Positions 31,414-39,441 of a stretch of DNA of 44,838 bases are shown in pieces. The stretch is from a virus. Within the stretch, counting starts at the first letter, position 1. Every line of letters starts with the position of its first letter. The position numbers and the translations under genes were made by a program. The DNA lies in the IMG/VR virus record IMGVR_UViG_3300023087_000852, positions 1 to 44,838 of that record; one strand, 5' to 3'. Under the pieces are notes generated by a model. The model was given only the letters and a program-made list of their open reading frames with translations. It was not told where the DNA came from and did no database searches.

Positions 31414-32535
31414 ATGAAGTATAATGCATGGAATTATAACGATTTAAATGCTTTCCACGTAGAATTAAGTACACGTTGTAACGCAGCGTGTCCAGGCTGT
31501 CCAAGATTCTTACGTAATAGCACTAATGTCGATCCGGAAGTTGTGCAGACTGATATTACAATTGATTTGTTTAAAAGATGGTTTCCACTAGATCTTGTAC
31601 AAAAATCTAAAAGTTGGATATTTTGCGGAACACATGGAGATCCATTGGCCTGTAATGACATATATGATATATTAGATTATATATGCTCTAACAGTATAGC
31701 AACTATACAAATTAACACAAATGGTGGTTTGCGTACTCCGGATCATTTCCGTGCAATAGGAGAACTGTTTATAGAAACAACAAATGGTTTAGATCCAAAA
31801 CCAATGCGTAAAATTACATTTAGTATAGACGGCTTAGAAGATACTAACCATATATACAGAAGAAATGTTATTTGGGATAAAGCATGGAATAACATGATTG
31901 CCTATGCATATACAGGTGCGCATACTGATTGGGACTTTTTACAATTTAAACACAACAAACATCAAGTTGAACTCAGTAGAAAAATTGCAGAAGAAAATGG
32001 TATCAATTTTGTGTTAAAAAATCCATTTGGTGTAGATGGAACAGGTATGCCTGCATACGACAAAGACTATAACTTAGAATATGTGTTAGAACATGCTACT
32101 GATTACGGACATGACCATTATACACCTGCTCCATTAGGTTGGGAAGCAGATTTGCCAGAACCTGTTAAAGAAGAAGGCGTTATTGCCTGTAATAGTTTTA
32201 GAACTTTGCCATATCCATACCATGAAGAACCAATGGTTGAACTATATATAGATGCATTGGGAAGAGTTCATCCTTGTTGCTTTATAGGAAATAAAATGCA
32301 AGGTCCTAGATATGTTCCTGAAGCAAGAGAAATGCAAACACTACAAAAAGCACTAGGTGATGCTAACAATTTACATCATCATAGACTTGATCAAATTATA
32401 GACGGAGGCGTACTTGCAGTTTATTCAGACAGTTGGCAATCAAAATCAATCAGTCAATGCTGGGTCCAGTGCGGAAAATCCTGTGGAAAAGTCAGAGAAA
32501 TTGACAAACTCTTCGAACTCTCCGAAGAAGTGTAA
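31414..32535 (+). CDS. radical SAM protein with C-terminal SPASM-like Cys cluster
   Basis: A 373-residue radical SAM enzyme. The SAM [4Fe-4S] cysteines are C22-x3-C26-x2-C29 in RCNAACPGCPRF. FCGTHGDPL near residues 70-78 is the glycine-rich GGEP-like motif, and TFSIDGLEDTNHIYRR (near 134-149) is typical of the MoaA/PqqE/SPASM group. Late cysteines (CCF near 289, and CWVQCGKSC near 348-356) can bind an auxiliary cluster. SPASM enzymes modify peptides or proteins. It starts 4 bases after a late octamer. The next gene, another radical SAM, overlaps it. Confidence 0.8.
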   Translation: MKYNAWNYNDLNAFHVELSTRCNAACPGCPRFLRNSTNVDPEVVQTDITIDLFKRWFPLDLVQKSKSWIFCGTHGDPLACNDIYDILDYICSNSIATIQINTNGGLRTPDHFRAIGELFIETTNGLDPKPMRKITFSIDGLEDTNHIYRRNVIWDKAWNNMIAYAYTGAHTDWDFLQFKHNKHQVELSRKIAEENGINFVLKNPFGVDGTGMPAYDKDYNLEYVLEHATDYGHDHYTPAPLGWEADLPEPVKEEGVIACNSFRTLPYPYHEEPMVELYIDALGRVHPCCFIGNKMQGPRYVPEAREMQTLQKALGDANNLHHHRLDQIIDGGVLAVYSDSWQSKSISQCWVQCGKSCGKVREIDKLFELSEEV

Positions 32536-33583
32536 ATGGCTAGATAATCACATCAGCATGGATACTTTGGGTAATTTACGCCCTTGCTGTAATTGGGACG
32601 ACCGCGACAGAAAAGATCTTGTAAAAGTTTCAGATATTGAAAAATACAAAGACAGTGACTTTTTAGCAAGTGTTAAGAAAGATCTTGATAATGGAATATT
32701 TCCCGAAGGATGTAGAGATTGTAAAGAAGAAGAATCTTACGGCTTTGAAAGTTTACGATTGCAAAGCGAAAGAAAGTATAGAAACAATCGTAAAGACGCT
32801 GAAATAAAATTTGGAAACAAATGTAATCTTTCGTGTTCAATGTGCGGTCCTGTGAACAGCAGTCTTATAGATGCAGAACTTACAAAACTAGATAGCCAAG
32901 GTATACAACATAAACTAATACAAAGACACAAGTATTCGTTTGATGTATGGTATGAAGACGAAAACAATTTACAAAAACTTGCTGAATTTTTACACGATAG
33001 AGATGAAATACGTTTCACAGGTGGAGAACCAACTGTAAACAATTACCTTCAAAAGTTTTGCGAATATCTTTTAGTATATGATAGCAAACCTAGTTTACGT
33101 ATAACTACAAACGGAAACAATTTACCCACTAAACTACTTTCAATTTTAGAAAAATTTGATGTGGAGTGGCATTTTAGCATTGACGGTTATAAAGAAATAA
33201 ATGAATATATTAGGTATCCTAGCAATTGGGATAAAATTATAAAAAACATTGCAAAAGCACAACAAATTGGTACAAGTGATGTCTGTACAACTGTAAGTTG
33301 GATTAACGTAAAACATATGGAATCACTAGGTGAATGGATTATGTCAAATAATTTTGAAAGATGGGAAGTTTATCCTGTGAACAGTCCTAAAGAATTTGCA
33401 CCGTGTCATGCACCTGATGATCATAAACAAATTTATATAGACTTATGCGATGTGTATAAAGATCTTAAAAGAAGCTTACCGGCAGTTACTCGAGAACGTA
33501 ATATAAAACACTTTGAACAAGGCATGAGTTACCAAAAACATTTAGATAAATTCAGAGGTACTTGTATTGACATGGTTTTTTGA
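32414..33583 (+). CDS. radical SAM protein with N-terminal auxiliary Cys domain (twitch/SPASM-like)
   Basis: A 389-residue frame from TTG 32414 (GGAGG 5 bases before), which overlaps the first radical SAM gene by 122 bases. Later in-frame options are GTG 32483, TTG 32501 and ATG 32558, so the start is uncertain. A Cys-rich N-terminal part (CKW near 40, PCCNWDD near 58-64, GCRDCKEEE near 98) precedes the SAM site CNLSCSMC (near 137-144, CX3CX2C), and FTGGEPTVN follows. The order is reversed relative to the first protein. Peptide or protein modification is likely; the substrate is unknown. Confidence 0.7.
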   Translation: MQFIQTVGNQNQSVNAGSSAENPVEKSEKLTNSSNSPKKCKWLDNHISMDTLGNLRPCCNWDDRDRKDLVKVSDIEKYKDSDFLASVKKDLDNGIFPEGCRDCKEEESYGFESLRLQSERKYRNNRKDAEIKFGNKCNLSCSMCGPVNSSLIDAELTKLDSQGIQHKLIQRHKYSFDVWYEDENNLQKLAEFLHDRDEIRFTGGEPTVNNYLQKFCEYLLVYDSKPSLRITTNGNNLPTKLLSILEKFDVEWHFSIDGYKEINEYIRYPSNWDKIIKNIAKAQQIGTSDVCTTVSWINVKHMESLGEWIMSNNFERWEVYPVNSPKEFAPCHAPDDHKQIYIDLCDVYKDLKRSLPAVTRERNIKHFEQGMSYQKHLDKFRGTCIDMVF

Positions 33584-34433
33584 TGTTTGGCACGACTTTG
33601 ATATTGATAGGATTGTATACCTACTTAACAATAAAAAGTTGCCAAAGCATATTGTAATATTTGCCCAACATGAGGATCAATGTTGGTTAGAATATAAAAA
33701 CTGTTGCCAAATAATTAATGATAATAACATAGAAGTATATATTGTATTAGGATCTGCACCTGGGTACGATTATACAAAATTATATCCTATAAAAAATATG
33801 AATATATACTATTGGCCAACATATTGGTTTAATTACACAGCCTATCGATTGGTAGATAGAATTTCTAAACAACCAATAAAATATAATTTTGCTTGCATGA
33901 ATAATATAGCAAGGCCACATAGAATCGAAATTATAGACAAAATAAAAAGTAAAAATTTGCATAATAATGCATTTCTAACTTTTCATAAAGGATGGACAGA
34001 TATCGATAAGCAATATAGTTTACCTATGCAATATTTAAGATCAAGATTTGATGTTGTATTAGAAACATCTGTAGAGAGAATTTTTATTACAGAAAAGACC
34101 GTTAGACCTTTACTTTGTAGCAAACCTTTCATTACATTTGCTGCACCAGGATTCAATAAATTTTTACAATCTCTAGGATTCAAACCATACACTGGAGTAG
34201 ATTATAGATATGACGAAGATGTTGACAACAGGGTTGATCTTTTTATAGAAAGTATTGAAAATTTTCCTAAAGAAATTGATCAAAAAGAGATTGACTACAA
34301 TAAAAATTTAGTATATAACATTATTAAAAATAAATCACTTGTTCCGCAATTTTATTTGGATGTCATTGCTAGAATGCCGGAAAATGAAATTAAACATATA
34401 CAACAAAACAGATTGAATAAAATACTATGTTAG
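33567..34433 (+). CDS. glycosyltransferase-like protein
   Basis: A 288-residue protein from TTG 33567 overlapping the previous stop. The C-terminal region RIFITEKTVRPLLCSKPFIT, then FAAPGFNKFLQSLGFKPYTG (about residues 172-211) is the nucleotide-sugar-binding block of GT-B-type transferases found in exostosin/fucosyltransferase-like phage and LPS genes (TEKTxxPLLxxKPFI). The N-terminal half lacks a clear motif. The Lys/Asn/Ile-rich composition is more extreme than its neighbours. It could add sugar to phage proteins or to DNA; which one cannot be told. Confidence 0.55.
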   Translation: MTWFFDVWHDFDIDRIVYLLNNKKLPKHIVIFAQHEDQCWLEYKNCCQIINDNNIEVYIVLGSAPGYDYTKLYPIKNMNIYYWPTYWFNYTAYRLVDRISKQPIKYNFACMNNIARPHRIEIIDKIKSKNLHNNAFLTFHKGWTDIDKQYSLPMQYLRSRFDVVLETSVERIFITEKTVRPLLCSKPFITFAAPGFNKFLQSLGFKPYTGVDYRYDEDVDNRVDLFIESIENFPKEIDQKEIDYNKNLVYNIIKNKSLVPQFYLDVIARMPENEIKHIQQNRLNKILC

Positions 34434-34452
34434 CGCTCTATTGTAACAAATA

Positions 34453-34460
34453 TGTAAATA
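34453..34460 (+). promoter_or_regulatory. late promoter octamer (TGTAAATA) abutting a start codon
   Basis: TGTAAATA ends 4 bases before the ATG at 34465, without a ribosome binding site. It begins a small unit of two short genes. Confidence 0.45.
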
Positions 34461-34464
34461 CAGT

Positions 34465-34683
34465 ATGTTAAGAAATGATCTCAAAGAAGAATACAGATTA
34501 TTTTACATGGTCAAGGGTCATCTTGACGCATCCCCTGAAACAGTTGTACAAAGTGCTGAAGGTTATTTCAAACGCCTTTGGTATGATGGTGCCGATGGCG
34601 CTCCTTTGTATGACTACAGTGAACAGTTTGAACAAGCATGGAAAGACAGACAAAATGGTTTCAAAGAAGATACAAGAACTTAG
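34465..34683 (+). CDS. small hypothetical protein
   Basis: A 72-residue hydrophilic protein (LKEEYRLFYMVKGHLDASPE, QSAEGYFKRLWYDGADGAPL) beginning 4 bases after a late octamer and without a ribosome site. It overlaps the next gene by 29 bases in another frame. Similar proteins occur in T4-like phages by pattern. Function not recognised. Confidence 0.5.
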   Translation: MLRNDLKEEYRLFYMVKGHLDASPETVVQSAEGYFKRLWYDGADGAPLYDYSEQFEQAWKDRQNGFKEDTRT

Positions 34684-34873
34684 TAACGACGACTTGACGT
34701 ATTTAGAAAAACTATTAGGCGAGCAATTTGCCAAAGAACTCGAAAGAGACAAAACTTGGGAACAAAAAAATAACTATCATCGTCCTGGTGAAAAGAAAAA
34801 TAGAATCCTTCGATGTATAAATGCCATCCGTGCTCAACAAGATTACAAAAAAAGAACATCATTAAAGTGGTAA
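34655..34873 (+). CDS. small hypothetical helical protein
   Basis: A 72-residue protein from ATG 34655: MVSKKIQELSNDDLTYLEKL, then a helix with ELERDKTWEQKNNYH and a basic end. A long in-frame extension upstream is open but mostly overlaps the previous gene with an unlikely composition, so I use the internal ATG (GGAAAG nearby). The LSxDDLxYLExLL block is familiar from short T4-like phage proteins. A sigma70-like promoter follows. Function unknown. Confidence 0.5.
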   Translation: MVSKKIQELSNDDLTYLEKLLGEQFAKELERDKTWEQKNNYHRPGEKKNRILRCINAIRAQQDYKKRTSLKW

Positions 34874-34880
34874 TTACCTC

Positions 34881-34908
34881 TTGACTTTTTCCTTATAAAC
34901 TGTATAAT
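34881..34908 (+). promoter_or_regulatory. sigma70-like promoter
   Basis: TTGACT at 34881-34886 and TATAAT at 34903-34908 are 16 bases apart. An AAAGGAGA ribosome site and the dsbA-like ATG follow within 21 bases. It would drive the DNA-binding protein and DNA polymerase early or in the middle phase. Confidence 0.7.
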
Positions 34909-34928
34909 ACAAATAAAGGAGAAGTCTT

Positions 34929-35189
34929 ATGAGTGATCGAGTATATGGTTCTGAAGAAAAGCAAAAACTAGAACGCCTAGTTAATGAAGGTGTGACTGTG
35001 CTTCAAGAAATTGAAGACTTACAAGCAGGTTTAAAAGACACAGTAAAAGCAGTAGCAGAAGAACTTAACATTAAGCCAAGTTTAATCAACAAGGCAATTA
35101 AAGTTGCACAAAAAGGAGATTGGGATAAACACCAAGACGAGTTTGAAGATCTCGAAACACTTGTTGTTACTGTTGGTAAAGATAAATGA
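34929..35189 (+). CDS. dsbA: DsbA-like double-stranded DNA-binding protein
   Basis: An 86-residue helical protein matching the T4 DsbA group in length (89) and in pattern: EKQKLERLVNEGVTVLQEIE, then AVAEELNIKPSLINKAIKVA (residues about 39-58) and a last acidic helix. T4 DsbA binds double-stranded DNA and helps late transcription. The start follows AAAGGAG and the sigma70-like promoter. It precedes a membrane protein by a 4-base overlap and the DNA polymerase further on. Confidence 0.7.
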   Translation: MSDRVYGSEEKQKLERLVNEGVTVLQEIEDLQAGLKDTVKAVAEELNIKPSLINKAIKVAQKGDWDKHQDEFEDLETLVVTVGKDK

Positions 35190-35467
35190 TTAAATCTATA
35201 ATTGATTTCTGTAAAGAAAGTTATAGACTTTCTCCACTAGCATTTTATTGCGAAATGGCAGAAACATTAATTTTAATTTCTGCAAGTGCTGTACTTACAT
35301 TTACAGTGTTAGATCCAGCAACAGAGATTTTTATTCCGATGTATTTAATCGGAAGTATACTTGGAGTTATTAGCACTGTAATTCGTAAAGCAGCATTTGC
35401 AATAGTATTATGTGCATGGTTCGTTGTAATGAACTCAATAGCAATGGTGCAATTATTCTTGCTGTAA
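35186..35467 (+). CDS. small integral membrane protein
   Basis: A 93-residue protein with three hydrophobic stretches (about residues 23-40, 49-64 and 68-92: ETLILISASAVLTFTV, IPMYLIGSILGVISTVI, AAFAIVLCAWFVVMNSIAMV) and a basic N-terminus. It starts in the ATGA overlap with dsbA. The sequence resembles short membrane proteins near the polymerase genes of marine T4-like phages. A transport or holin-like function cannot be decided. Confidence 0.5.
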   Translation: MIKSIIDFCKESYRLSPLAFYCEMAETLILISASAVLTFTVLDPATEIFIPMYLIGSILGVISTVIRKAAFAIVLCAWFVVMNSIAMVQLFLL

Positions 35468-35476
35468 TATATAATA

Positions 35477-35539
35477 ATGAGTCGCTCACATTACGAGCAT
35501 GTAGAAGGTCCGTTGGCCAGAAACAACGAAGGAGAATAA
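35477..35539 (+). CDS. 20-residue ORF directly before the polymerase gene
   Basis: ATG at 35477 to TAA at 35539, abutting the polymerase ATG at 35540. The peptide is MSRSHYEHVEGPLARNNEGE. Its end carries the polymerase ribosome site (AAGGAGAA), so its translation could affect start of gene 43. A leader peptide is a possibility, but such short frames arise by chance. Confidence 0.3.
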   Translation: MSRSHYEHVEGPLARNNEGE

Positions 35540-38236
35540 ATGAGTTATGTAGATGCATTCTTTGACCGTGATCAAGATATCATTCGTGTTGTAGAACGCA
35601 AAGATGGAAAGCGACATTTCCACGAATATCAAGCAAAATATACATTTTATTATGAAGATCAAAGAGGCAAATACAAAAGTGTTTATGGAGATCCTCTTAC
35701 ACGTATTGTGTGTAAAAACACAAAAGACTTTCGAAAAGAAGTTGCTATTAACAAAGGCAAGAACTTGTTTGAAAGCGACATTAATCCAATCTTCCAATGT
35801 CTCAGTGAAAACTATCTTAACCAAGACGCACCTAAACTAAACATTGCATTTTGGGATATTGAGACTGACTTTGATCCAGAGCGAGGCTTTGCTCCGGTAG
35901 AAGATCCGTTTATGCCGATCACTGCTATCACTGTATGTTTACAGTGGCTAGACAGTGCGCTAATTACACTTGCTGTTCCGCCTAAAGGTATGAAGCATGA
36001 AGATGCTGTTGCTATGTGTAAAGAACGTTGGGGAGACGAAGTAATACTTTTCACTAACGACAAAGACGGTGACGGCGAACGTCAGATGTTGCTAACTTTT
36101 TTGGATTTACTTGAAGATGCAGATGTACAAAGTGGTTGGAACTCAGAAGGCTATGATGTTCCTTATACTGTAAATAGAATCAAACGTGTATTAAGTAATG
36201 ACGATTGCAGACGCTTTTGTCTTTGGGGGCAAATGCCCAAGAAGCGTGAATATGAAAAATTTGGTAAAACGTCAGAAACATATGACTTTGTAGGTCGTGT
36301 GCATTTAGACAGTCTTGAACTGTATCGCAAGTACACATATGAAGAAAGACACACTTATCGACTAGATGCAATTGGTGAAATTGAAGTAGGCGAAAACAAA
36401 ACTGTTTATGAAGGTACACTTGATCAATTGTATAATCAAGACTTTGAAACATTTATCGAATATAATAGACAAGACGTTGCACTACTTGACAAACTAGATA
36501 AGAAATTACGTTTTATCGATCTAAGCAACACAGTTGCACACGAAAACACTGTGCTACTGCAAACAACTATGGGTGCGGTTGCTGTTACAGAACAAGGCAT
36601 TATTAACGAAGCACACAACAGAGATCTACGTGTTCCTAATCGTCCAAAACGTGATGACGAAAACACACAGGCAGCAGGTGCGTATGTTGCGTTTCCTAAA
36701 AAAGGTGTACACAAATGGATTGGCTCAATGGACTTAAACAGTCTGTATCCAAGTGTGATTCGTGCATTGAACATGGCTCCAGAAACTATCATAGGGCAAA
36801 TACGTCCAGAAATAAGTGAAGCTCGTGTTACTGAAGATATGGGGCTAAAGAAAAAGTCATTTGCAGGTAGTTGGGAAGGTCGCTTTAGTACAGAAGAATA
36901 TGAAGCAGTCATGGATCAACGTAAAGATGTTGCACTAACAGTTGATTGGGAAGATGGTCGTTCAGATGTATTAAGTGCTGCTGAAATACATAAACTTGTT
37001 TTTGATTCAAACATGCCTTGGATGCTAAGTTCAAACGGTACTATTTTTACTACAGAGTTTGAAGGCGTTATTCCTGGTATCCTAAAGCGTTGGTATGCAG
37101 AACGCAAAGATATGCAAAAGATGCTTAAGAAAGCAAAAGAAGCAGAAAACGAAGCAGAAATTGAATACTGGGATAAACGACAACTTGTTAAAAAAATTAA
37201 CTTGAATAGTTTGTACGGTGCTATTTTGAATCCAGGTTGTAGATTCTTTGATAAACGTATTGGCCAATCAACTACCCTTACTGGTCGTACTATTGTTAAG
37301 CACATGAGTGCAGAAGTAAACAAAGTAATTACAGGTGAATATGATCATGTCGGCGAAGCAATGATATATGGTGATACTGACTCTTGTTACTTTAGTGCAT
37401 ATCCAACACTACGTAAAGAAATTGATGCGGGTAATATTCCTTGGAGCAAAGACAATGTAATTACACTGTATGATCAAGTGTGCGAAGCAGCAAATGCAAC
37501 GTTTCCAGATTTTATGATGCAAGCATTCCATTGCCCTAAGAGCCGCTCAGACGTTATTGCAGCAGGTAGAGAAATTGTTGCAGAGTCTGGCTTATATATT
37601 ACTAAGAAGCGTTACGCAGCACTTGTGTATGACGTAGAAGGCTTTAGAAGCGACACAGATGGCAAGCCGGGCAAAGTAAAAGCAATGGGCTTAGATTTGC
37701 GTAGATCAGATACTCCGGTATACATGCAAGATTTTTTGAAAGAAATTCTTATGATGGTACTTCAAGAAAAAACTCAAAAAGAAATTCTTGATCGTATTAC
37801 TGAATTTAGAAAAGAATTTTCAGAACGTCCAGGATGGGAAAAGGGTGCTCCTAAACGTGCAAACAAGATCGGACACTATCAGCGTCTTGAAGAAAAGCAA
37901 GGCAAAGCAAACATGCCCGGACATGTGAGAGCAAGTATTAATTGGAATACACTTAAACGTATGAATGGCGACAAGTATTCGCAGGAAATTGTAGATGGTA
38001 TGAAGGTTATCGTATGCAAATTAAAACAGAATCCGCTAGGTTATACAAGTGTTGCGTATCCAACAGACGAATTGCGTATCCCAGAATGGTTTAAAGACTT
38101 GCCATTTGATGATGCAGCAATGGCAGAAACTATTATTGACAACAAACTAGACAATTTAATCGGTGTGCTAAACTATCCACTAGAAGATACAAAACAGCAC
38201 ACTACATTTAACAGTCTATTTGAATTTGGAGTATAA
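35540..38236 (+). CDS. 43: family B DNA polymerase gp43
   Basis: An 898-residue replicative polymerase like T4 gp43 (898). The exonuclease domain has FWDIETDF (Asp106, Glu108), WNSEGYDVPY and FIEYNRQDVALL. The polymerase domain has SMDLNSLYPS (motif A, about 396-405), KINLNSLYGA (motif B, near 553-562) and YGDTDSCY (motif C, about 610-617). The C-terminal end IEGVLNYP-like part (LIGVLNYPLED, TFNSLFEFGV) is the clamp-binding tail position. It starts behind AAGGAGAATAA. RegA and gp62 are not seen here. Confidence 0.97.
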   Translation: MSYVDAFFDRDQDIIRVVERKDGKRHFHEYQAKYTFYYEDQRGKYKSVYGDPLTRIVCKNTKDFRKEVAINKGKNLFESDINPIFQCLSENYLNQDAPKLNIAFWDIETDFDPERGFAPVEDPFMPITAITVCLQWLDSALITLAVPPKGMKHEDAVAMCKERWGDEVILFTNDKDGDGERQMLLTFLDLLEDADVQSGWNSEGYDVPYTVNRIKRVLSNDDCRRFCLWGQMPKKREYEKFGKTSETYDFVGRVHLDSLELYRKYTYEERHTYRLDAIGEIEVGENKTVYEGTLDQLYNQDFETFIEYNRQDVALLDKLDKKLRFIDLSNTVAHENTVLLQTTMGAVAVTEQGIINEAHNRDLRVPNRPKRDDENTQAAGAYVAFPKKGVHKWIGSMDLNSLYPSVIRALNMAPETIIGQIRPEISEARVTEDMGLKKKSFAGSWEGRFSTEEYEAVMDQRKDVALTVDWEDGRSDVLSAAEIHKLVFDSNMPWMLSSNGTIFTTEFEGVIPGILKRWYAERKDMQKMLKKAKEAENEAEIEYWDKRQLVKKINLNSLYGAILNPGCRFFDKRIGQSTTLTGRTIVKHMSAEVNKVITGEYDHVGEAMIYGDTDSCYFSAYPTLRKEIDAGNIPWSKDNVITLYDQVCEAANATFPDFMMQAFHCPKSRSDVIAAGREIVAESGLYITKKRYAALVYDVEGFRSDTDGKPGKVKAMGLDLRRSDTPVYMQDFLKEILMMVLQEKTQKEILDRITEFRKEFSERPGWEKGAPKRANKIGHYQRLEEKQGKANMPGHVRASINWNTLKRMNGDKYSQEIVDGMKVIVCKLKQNPLGYTSVAYPTDELRIPEWFKDLPFDDAAMAETIIDNKLDNLIGVLNYPLEDTKQHTTFNSLFEFGV

Positions 38237-38237
38237 T

Positions 38238-38516
38238 ATGGAAAGTCCTATTAACAAATTACAACAACTAATGACAATTACTATGGAAGAATGTGGAGAA
38301 CTTACACAACGTTGTAGTAAGATTATGCGGAAATACGCTACAACTAAATTAATTGAAGAAGATCAGCGTGTTAAATTGATGGAAGAAATTGGCGATGTGC
38401 AGTGTATGATCGAACTTATGATTGATCATGGAATTGTTACTCATGTTGAAGTTGCTGAACGTTCCAACAAAAAACGTGAAAAATTAAAAAAATGGAGTAC
38501 TTTATTAAATGAGTGA
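38238..38516 (+). CDS. MazG-like nucleotide pyrophosphohydrolase
   Basis: A 92-residue all-alpha NTP pyrophosphatase. The acidic motifs are MEECGELTQRCSKI (EExxE, residues 16-29) and LMEEIGDVQCMIELM (ExxD, residues 47-61). The usual Lys-rich end (KKREKLKKW) follows. It should hydrolyse nucleotide triphosphates or ppGpp-like molecules. It lies 2 bases after gene 43 with GGAG as ribosome site, and so is expressed with the polymerase. Confidence 0.75.
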   Translation: MESPINKLQQLMTITMEECGELTQRCSKIMRKYATTKLIEEDQRVKLMEEIGDVQCMIELMIDHGIVTHVEVAERSNKKREKLKKWSTLLNE

Positions 38517-38760
38517 AGAACAAAAACTTATTCTTATCACAGACTTTATAGAACAAAAGTTACGCAAAGAAAAAGAATTAGAGTATTATTTGGAAGAACT
38601 ACAAAAATTACAAACTAAGATTGGATACTTGCGTAGAGAAGTCGACCTAACTAATACTATAATAACTATGATTAAACATGAACAGATTTATGATATTAAA
38701 GATAACATGTTAGCAAATAATGACGATAAACTTTTAGGGAGCAATGAAGAAGTATCTTAA
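38509..38760 (+). CDS. small coiled-coil protein
   Basis: An 83-residue helical protein: ITDFIEQKLRKEKELEYYLE, then ELQKLQTKIGYLRREVDLTN and a hydrophobic IITMIKHEQ. The coiled-coil heptads are clear. This family (DFIxxxLRKEKELxYY, KIGYLRREVDLTN) recurs in marine T4-like genomes. It overlaps both neighbours by 8 and 17 bases. Function unknown. Confidence 0.55.
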   Translation: MSEEQKLILITDFIEQKLRKEKELEYYLEELQKLQTKIGYLRREVDLTNTIITMIKHEQIYDIKDNMLANNDDKLLGSNEEVS

Positions 38761-39013
38761 AAGACTTTCTATAGCATTTAGTATTTTTATAAATGTTATA
38801 CTTGGAGGCAGAATTAACCAAACATTTAGTGCAAGGAACTGGCAAAGAAAACGTGACAATAAAATAAATCTAGTGTATATTATTAATATAATATTTAGAA
38901 ATAATGATCACTGTTGGGAAAGTTGGGTAAAATGGACAATAATAAATCATGCAATAAAAAAGTATGATGAAGAAATGGGTTTTAATAGAAAAAGGAGGCA
39001 TTGGTACGAATGA
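38744..39013 (+). CDS. small hypothetical protein, hydrophobic N-terminus
   Basis: An 89-residue basic protein with a hydrophobic N-terminal helix (LSIAFSIFINVILGG) and the block INQTFSARNWQRKRDNK, then HCWESWVKW. The pattern is familiar from T4-like phage small proteins (LGGRxxQTFSARxxQRKR). The final bases overlap the next ATG (ATGA). Possibly membrane-bound; function not known. Confidence 0.5.
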   Translation: MKKYLKRLSIAFSIFINVILGGRINQTFSARNWQRKRDNKINLVYIINIIFRNNDHCWESWVKWTIINHAIKKYDEEMGFNRKRRHWYE

Positions 39014-39429
39014 AAGTAGGATTTACTTGTTCAACATTTGATTTGTTACATGCAGGACATGTACAAATGCTACGTGAAGCAAAAGAACAATGTGACTATC
39101 TTATATGCGGATTGCAAATGGATCCCAGTGTAGATAGGCCAGAGAAGAATCCACCTGTACAAACTATAGTGGAACGTTATACACAACTCAAAGGAGTGAG
39201 TTATGTAGATGAAATAATTCCTTATGCAACTGAACAGGACCTAGAAGATATCTTGACAATGTATCATATTGATGTTAGAATACTAGGTGAAGAGTATCGT
39301 GAAAAGGATTTTACTGGCAAGGATATTTGCAAGAAGCGGGGTATCCAGCTACATTTCAACAAAAGAGATCACCGCTTCTCAAGCAGCGATTTAAGAAAAC
39401 GAGTATGCGAAAGGGAATCAAATGCATAA
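39010..39429 (+). CDS. glycerol-3-phosphate cytidylyltransferase-like nucleotidyltransferase
   Basis: A 139-residue cytidylyltransferase. The HxGH motif is in CSTFDLLHAGHVQML (HAGH at 14-17), and FSSSDLRKRV near residue 121-130 corresponds to the ISTTxxR-type motif. IVERYTQLKGVSYVDEIIPY and DVRILGEEYREKDFTG are also typical of TagD/HldE-C-type enzymes. It activates a polyol or sugar phosphate with CTP. It stands with phosphomannomutase and epimerase genes, forming a sugar-nucleotide set. The ATG is preferred over TTG 39001. Confidence 0.85.
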   Translation: MKVGFTCSTFDLLHAGHVQMLREAKEQCDYLICGLQMDPSVDRPEKNPPVQTIVERYTQLKGVSYVDEIIPYATEQDLEDILTMYHIDVRILGEEYREKDFTGKDICKKRGIQLHFNKRDHRFSSSDLRKRVCERESNA

Positions 39430-39441
39430 GGCGCAACAAGG

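Noticed and set aside
31414-33583. QueE for the radical SAM genes, which would complete a deazaguanine pathway with the DpdA-like enzyme
   Set aside because: The cluster motif is CX3CX2C with extra Cys domains and the proteins are 370-390 residues; QueE is much shorter and usually has a different Cys spacing.
34475-34654. Upstream extension of the gene at 34655 to ATG 34475
   Set aside because: It lies almost wholly over the gene at 34465 in another frame, with poor composition; the internal ATG gives a protein that matches known small T4-like proteins.
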